Position numbers and translations under genes: made by a program. Shown here one piece after another: positions 14,575-18,881 of a DNA stretch of 18,881 nt. The notes beneath the pieces are model-generated. The model did no database searches. It saw only the letters and a program-made list of their open reading frames with translations, and had not been told where the DNA came from. This DNA is from JAOUFP01 sp947085825 (GTDB lineage Bacteria > Nitrospirota > Thermodesulfovibrionia > Thermodesulfovibrionales > UBA6898). Numbering within the stretch: the first letter of the stretch is position 1; the number at the start of each line of letters is the position of its first letter. The stretch lies in contig CAMTXX010000089.1 of assembly GCA_947085825.1 (NCBI GenBank), positions 1 through 18,881 of the forward strand. The letters are read 5' to 3'.

Positions 14575-15782
14575 AATATGTTGTGCTTCTCGGTGACGGC
14601 ATGGCTGACCTGCCGATACATGAACTGGGGGACAAGACCCCCCTTCAGAAGGCCCATACTCCTAATATGGACAGGCTTGCAAGAGAAGGCCAACTCGGCA
14701 GGGTGAGGACTGTCCCTGAAGGCATGCAACCAGGCTCTGATGTAGCAAACCTCAGCATCCTCGGCTACGACCCCCGTGAGTATTATTGCGGCAGGGCCCC
14801 TCTTGAGGCCGCAAGTATCGGCATAGAACTTGGAGTGGATGATGTCGCATACCGCTGTAATCTCGTTACTTTGAAATTCAACCTGCCAAAGACGCAGGCT
14901 ATTATGGAAGACCATAGCAGCGGCCACATTACAAATGAAGAAGCGGGAAAACTGATCAAGGACATTAATAGCGAACTTGGCACTGATAAGATCAAATTTT
15001 ATCCGGGGGTAAGCTACCGGCACCTTATGGTATGGTCCGGCGGCAGCGTTGAGATTGAATGCGTGCCTCCTCATGATATTCTCGGCAAGGATATTGCGGA
15101 TTATCTTCCTGTCGGCGTTGACGAGCATGTCATACGGGAGCTCATGCGCGAGTCTGTCGGCATCCTTGAAAAGCATCCTGTTAATCTTGACCGTATAAAA
15201 GAGGGGAAAAATCCGGGAAACAGCATCTGGCTATGGGGACAGGGAAAAAGGCCGAAGATGCCGACGTTTTATGAAAAATACTCAATTAACGGCGCCCTTG
15301 TCTCGGCAGTAGACCTGACTAAAGGGCTTGGGATATACGCAGGCTTCGAGATACTGAAAGTCCCGGGGATTACCGGCTGGATTGATACAAACTATAAAGG
15401 AAAGGCTGATGCGACGATAGATGCCTTAAACAGAGTTGATTTTGTTTATCTGCACGTAGAGGCCCCTGACGAGGCAGGACATTCGGGCAATTATCACTAT
15501 AAACTCAAGGCGATAGAGGACTTTGACAAACTTGTCGTAGGCAATGTTATGAACGACATCAAACGCTTTGATGAATACCGGATATTGCTCCTGCCGGACC
15601 ATCCGACGCCGATTGCTCTGAGAACCCATACCGCTGATCCGGTACCCTTTGTCCTGTTTGACAGCCGCGTCAAAAGAGAGAACAAAGACGCTGAGTATGA
15701 TGAATCGATTACAGAGAGAACAGACATATTGGTTTTTGAAGAAGGCTACAGACTTATGGATTATTTTATCAAGGAATTATAA
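14571..15782 (+). CDS. iPGM-like alkaline-phosphatase-superfamily protein, proposed homoserine kinase
   Basis: This 403-residue protein belongs to the archaeal-type cofactor-independent phosphoglycerate mutase family (ApgM). The nucleophile Ser56 lies in PGSDVANLSILGYDP, and likely metal ligands are D9, D300, H304, D343, H344 and H353. Such proteins would be named phosphoglycerate mutase, interconverting 3- and 2-phosphoglycerate. However, a subgroup found in threonine loci of genomes without ThrB has been proposed as an alternative homoserine kinase. Here the gene overlaps thrC by ATGA and is followed 18 nt later by aspartate kinase, and no GHMP-type thrB is present in the window. Context therefore favours homoserine phosphorylation, supplying O-phosphohomoserine. 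The family is certain; the substrate is inferred. Confidence 0.85.
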   Translation: MKYVVLLGDGMADLPIHELGDKTPLQKAHTPNMDRLAREGQLGRVRTVPEGMQPGSDVANLSILGYDPREYYCGRAPLEAASIGIELGVDDVAYRCNLVTLKFNLPKTQAIMEDHSSGHITNEEAGKLIKDINSELGTDKIKFYPGVSYRHLMVWSGGSVEIECVPPHDILGKDIADYLPVGVDEHVIRELMRESVGILEKHPVNLDRIKEGKNPGNSIWLWGQGKRPKMPTFYEKYSINGALVSAVDLTKGLGIYAGFEILKVPGITGWIDTNYKGKADATIDALNRVDFVYLHVEAPDEAGHSGNYHYKLKAIEDFDKLVVGNVMNDIKRFDEYRILLLPDHPTPIALRTHTADPVPFVLFDSRVKRENKDAEYDESITERTDILVFEEGYRLMDYFIKEL

Positions 15783-15800
15783 AGCCCTGAGGAGGTTGAA

Positions 15801-17021
15801 TTGGCGCTGATTGTTCAAAAATACGGCGGCACATCTGTTGGAAATGTTGAGAGGATAAAAGCTGTTGCAGAGCGTGTTGCAAAGACGATAAAGGAAGGCA
15901 ACCAGGTTGTCGTGGTTGTTTCAGCCATGTCCGGCGAAACAGACAAATTGATCGGCCTTGCCCAGCAGATATCTCCAAACCCGAGTGAAAGGGAGATGGA
16001 TATGCTCCTGTCCTCAGGTGAGAGGGTGACCAGCGCACTGACCGCTATGGCAATCGAAGCCCTGGGCCACAAGGCGCGAGCCTTTACCGGCAGGCAGGCG
16101 GGAATCATTACCGATAAAATGCATACAAAGGCGAGGATAGAGAAGATCTCAGGAGAAAGGATAAAAAAAGCGCTCGGAGACGGTTATGCGGTTGTTATTG
16201 CGGGCTTTCAGGGCGTAACTGAAGGCGAGTCGGAGGTGACCACACTTGGAAGAGGCGGTTCTGATCTTTCGGCTGTTGCTGTTGCTGCTGCTATCAGCGC
16301 TGATATCTGCGAGATATATACAGACGTTGACGGTGTTTATACTACTGATCCGAATATTGTTCCTGAGGCAAGGAAGCTTGAGAAGATTTCCTATGAAGAG
16401 ATGCTTGAAATGGCGAGTCTCGGGGCAAAGGTTCTTCAGACACGTTCTGTTGAATTTGCGAAAAAATACAATGTCCCTGTTGTTGTCAGATCCAGTTTTA
16501 ATGATAATCCGGGAACACTTGTTGTTGAGGAGGATAAAGATATGGAGAATGTTGTTGTGTCCGGCATTGCCTATGACAAGAATCAGACAAAGATCACCCT
16601 GGTGAATGTTCCTGATAAACCGGGGATTGCTGCCAGGCTTTTTGACTCTATCGCAACGGCAAATGTTGTTGTTGATATGATTGTGCAGAACGTCAGCAGC
16701 GACGGCAAATTCGCTGATATTTCCTTTACTGTGCCGAAGACTGAAATGAAGAAGGCGCTTGAGGTTTCTGAAAATATAGCGAAGGAACTTGGAGCCGAGA
16801 GGGTCGACAAAAGAGATGACATAAGCAAGGTCTCCATCATCGGGGTTGGCATGAGGTCGCACTCCGGCGTTGCAGCGAAGATGTTTCAGGTGTTGGCAGG
16901 CCATAATATAAACATCCTGATGATCAGCACCTCAGAGATAAAGGTCTCCTGTGTGATAGACCTGAAATTTACCGAGCTTGCAGTCAGGGTCTTGCATGAC
17001 GCCTTCGGTCTTGCCGGATAA
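15801..17021 (+). CDS. lysC: Aspartate kinase, TTG start
   Basis: LysC phosphorylates L-aspartate with ATP, the first step toward lysine, threonine and methionine. The 406-residue, monofunctional protein starts with KYGGTSVG at residues 7-14, has GRGGSDLSAVAVAAA and YTDVDGVYTTDP in the kinase domain, and carries two C-terminal ACT domains (about 265-340 and 345-405: ITLVNVPDKPGIAARLFDSI; VSIIGVGMRSHSGVAAKMF). These predict allosteric inhibition by lysine and/or threonine. The start is TTG at 15801, supported by GAGGAGG at 15789-15795 with 5 nt spacing. No homoserine dehydrogenase domain is fused. Confidence 0.95.
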   Translation: MALIVQKYGGTSVGNVERIKAVAERVAKTIKEGNQVVVVVSAMSGETDKLIGLAQQISPNPSEREMDMLLSSGERVTSALTAMAIEALGHKARAFTGRQAGIITDKMHTKARIEKISGERIKKALGDGYAVVIAGFQGVTEGESEVTTLGRGGSDLSAVAVAAAISADICEIYTDVDGVYTTDPNIVPEARKLEKISYEEMLEMASLGAKVLQTRSVEFAKKYNVPVVVRSSFNDNPGTLVVEEDKDMENVVVSGIAYDKNQTKITLVNVPDKPGIAARLFDSIATANVVVDMIVQNVSSDGKFADISFTVPKTEMKKALEVSENIAKELGAERVDKRDDISKVSIIGVGMRSHSGVAAKMFQVLAGHNINILMISTSEIKVSCVIDLKFTELAVRVLHDAFGLAG

Positions 17022-17049
17022 GATACGCAAAATCGTATAGAATGAAAAT

Positions 17050-18615
17050 ATGAAAAATATAGAAATATATGATACAACCTTAAGAGACGGCGCTCAGTCT
17101 GAGGACATCTCCTTTTCTGTTGAGGACAAGCTCAGGATCACGGAAAAACTTGATGAACTGGGAGTCCATTATATCGAGGGCGGATGGCCTGGTTCCAATC
17201 CCCGGGACATAGACTATTTCAAAAAGGTCAAAAAGCTGCGGTTGAAGAATGCCGGAATAGTCGCCTTCGGGAGCACACACAGGCCGAAGAAAAAACCTGA
17301 GAAGGATGAGACCTTAAATGCCCTGCTCGACGCCGGGACTTCTTTGATAACCATATACGGAAAGACCTGGGATTTCCATGTCAGGGAAGCCTTGAAGATA
17401 TCCCTTGAAGAGAACCTCGATGTTATCCATAATTCTGTCGCCTATCTGAAAAAGCATGTAGATCAAGTGTTTTTTGACGCAGAGCATTTCTTTGACGGTT
17501 ATGTGAATAATCCCGAGTATGCGCTTAAGTGTCTCGCCGCTGCCGAGGCCGCAGGGGCCGGGTGTCTTGTGCTTTGTGATACAAACGGCGGCACGATAAC
17601 ATCAGTAGTCCGCGAAACTGTAAAAAAGGTGGTGAAGACATTTCAGACCTCTGTGGGCATCCATGTGCATAATGACATTGAGTGTGCTGTTGCGAATTCC
17701 ATTATAGCGGTTGAGTTCGGGGCCACACAGGTGCAGGGGACTATAAACGGTTTTGGAGAGAGGTGCGGGAATGCAAACCTCATCTCGATCATACCGAACA
17801 TACAACTGAAGCTCGGTATGCATTGCATCAGTCAGGAACAGATCCAAAAACTGAGAGAGGTGTCAAGGTATGTGGATGAAATAGCCAATATCAGGCATTT
17901 CAAGCGTCAGCCCTACATTGGCGACAGCGCCTTTGCCCATAAGGCCGGTATGCATGTGAGCGCAATCAGAAAGCATCCGGGCACGTACGAGCATATAAAT
18001 CCCGAGCAGGTCGGAAATTTCAGGAGGATTCTTATATCTGATCAGGCCGGCAGAAGCAACATACTGAGAAAGGCTGAGGAGTTCGGCCTGAAATTATCGA
18101 TGGATTCCCCTGAAGTTCAGGAGATTGTCAGGGAGCTTAAGGACCTCGAAAACCAGGGGTACCAGTTTGAAGGCGCTGAGGCGTCCTTTGAACTTCTCAT
18201 GAAAAAGGCCCTGAGACTGCACAAGAGATTTTTTGATCTTATAGGCTTCAGGCTGATAGTTGAAAAGAGAAAAGAGAAAGAAGACCCTCTGAGCGAGGCC
18301 ACGATCATGCTTAAGATTGGAAGTCATATTGAACATACTGCCGCAACCGGCAACGGTCCTGTAAATGCCCTTGATAATGCCTTAAGAAAGGCGCTTGAAA
18401 AATTCTATCCCCAACTGAAGGAAGTGAAGCTGCATGATTACAAGGTCCGCGTCCTGACCGCCGGAAAGGGTACTACTGCCAAGGTGCGGGTACTCATAGA
18501 ATCCGGCGACAGGGAAAACAGATGGGGAACTGTGGGGGTCTCAGAGAATATCATCGAGGCGTCATATCAGGCGCTTGTGGACAGCATAGAGTACAAACTG
18601 CTGCAGGGAGAATAA
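17050..18615 (+). CDS. cimA: (R)-citramalate synthase
   Basis: CimA condenses pyruvate and acetyl-CoA to (R)-citramalate, a threonine-independent entry to isoleucine. The 521-residue length and the sequence pattern match the long CimA class of the DRE-TIM metallolyase family rather than LeuA. The metal/substrate motif DTTLRDGAQSED holds R12 and D13, metal ligands are H205 and H207 in HVHND, and GFGERCGNANL and HKAGMHVSAIRKHPGTYEHI follow. A LeuA-type allosteric domain at about 400-521 suggests isoleucine feedback. ATG 17050 lies 28 nt after lysC with no obvious Shine-Dalgarno sequence. It is the last gene of cluster B. Confidence 0.92.
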   Translation: MKNIEIYDTTLRDGAQSEDISFSVEDKLRITEKLDELGVHYIEGGWPGSNPRDIDYFKKVKKLRLKNAGIVAFGSTHRPKKKPEKDETLNALLDAGTSLITIYGKTWDFHVREALKISLEENLDVIHNSVAYLKKHVDQVFFDAEHFFDGYVNNPEYALKCLAAAEAAGAGCLVLCDTNGGTITSVVRETVKKVVKTFQTSVGIHVHNDIECAVANSIIAVEFGATQVQGTINGFGERCGNANLISIIPNIQLKLGMHCISQEQIQKLREVSRYVDEIANIRHFKRQPYIGDSAFAHKAGMHVSAIRKHPGTYEHINPEQVGNFRRILISDQAGRSNILRKAEEFGLKLSMDSPEVQEIVRELKDLENQGYQFEGAEASFELLMKKALRLHKRFFDLIGFRLIVEKRKEKEDPLSEATIMLKIGSHIEHTAATGNGPVNALDNALRKALEKFYPQLKEVKLHDYKVRVLTAGKGTTAKVRVLIESGDRENRWGTVGVSENIIEASYQALVDSIEYKLLQGE

Positions 18616-18644
18616 ATAACCGTCGGCCCTTCAGTCACCTCTCC

Positions 18645-18661
18645 GGCGAATCCGCCTTTTT
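18645..18661 (+). terminator. Weak Rho-independent terminator after cimA
   Basis: GGCG-AATC-CGCC followed by TTTTT, 30 nt after the cimA stop. An outer CACCTC (18636-18641) / GAGGTG (18664-18669) pair flanks it. The 4-bp core stem is short, so termination efficiency is uncertain, but the position at the end of the cluster fits. Confidence 0.45.
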
Positions 18662-18808
18662 CTGAGGTGTCAATTGCTCTCATATTCTCTCTAACCCATA
18701 TAATTCATAAATAATCGCAAAAAAAAGAGCCAACATCCTATTAACCCGAAAAATGCAGCCGGCAAGGACATGGATGACTGAAAAGTATTTTGCAGCAACA
18801 CCTTTTAA

Positions 18809-18875
18809 ATGCCATAATCAATTCTTGATCAGGATATTATTATTCGTTCAACAATTTAGAATTGCATTATGGCAT
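18809..18875. repeat. Inverted repeat near the right edge
   Basis: ATGCCATAATCAATTCT at 18809-18825 and AGAATTGCATTATGGCAT at 18858-18875 are inverted copies differing by a single extra base, around a 32-nt AT-rich centre. No gene is visible in 18616-18881; apart from the weak terminator, this is the only structure seen in the last 266 nt. It could be an operator of a gene outside the window or a transposable-element end. Confidence 0.6.
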
Positions 18876-18881
18876 CCGGTA

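Noticed and set aside
14427..15176. 249-residue minus-strand open frame opposite the iPGM-like gene
   Set aside because: It is antisense to two strongly supported genes and shows no recognisable domain; the same applies to the long minus frames at 16149-16904, 7339-7899, 8016-8576 and 13476-13985.

Overview
The window is a dense bacterial chromosome segment. An outer-membrane LPS-assembly protein (LptD) marks a Gram-negative, diderm host. The combination of a CooT-type nickel protein, a DUF3842 protein, a citramalate synthase, a phosphoglycerate-mutase-like protein in a threonine locus, and many dispersed hairpin repeats fits an anaerobe of the Nitrospirota or sulfate-reducer type. That placement is an inference from gene content, not from a marker gene.

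Left edge (1-4013): a defence/mobile segment. The start of a minus-strand gene resembling DUF4338/DruA-like or related transposase proteins runs off the left edge. Next to it is a type ISP restriction-modification enzyme that appears to have lost its N-terminus and carries two palindromic repeat elements inserted in frame. A SEC-C-tailed protein follows closely.

Minus-strand pair (4155-4752): a DUF3842 protein and a CooT-like small nickel protein overlap by 8 nt. A well-formed promoter sits so close to the first ATG that the transcript would be leaderless.

Biosynthetic cluster A (4942-11291, plus strand): trpB-trpA (last two steps of tryptophan synthesis), accD (carboxyltransferase beta subunit of acetyl-CoA carboxylase), folC (folate glutamylation) and lptD (LPS insertion). 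All junctions are 4-nt ATGA overlaps except trpA-accD, which is split by a hairpin repeat. trpB has no ATG, GTG or TTG at its true N-terminus and seems to start at ATT.

Biosynthetic cluster B (11508-18615, plus strand): a divergent zinc-ribbon threonine-synthase-like enzyme, a ThiS/MoaD-type sulfur carrier with a masked Gly-Gly tail, a stand-alone NIL-domain protein, a canonical threonine synthase, an iPGM-like protein that is probably the homoserine kinase of this locus, aspartate kinase, and citramalate synthase. This is an aspartate-family and isoleucine locus. The first three genes look like an embedded sulfur-transfer module (possibly homocysteine or cysteine formation from a phosphorylated amino acid), which is the most interesting hypothesis in the window.

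Most intergenic gaps hold a different inverted-repeat element, and two more sit inside a coding region. No rRNA, tRNA, CRISPR array or recognisable riboswitch was seen.
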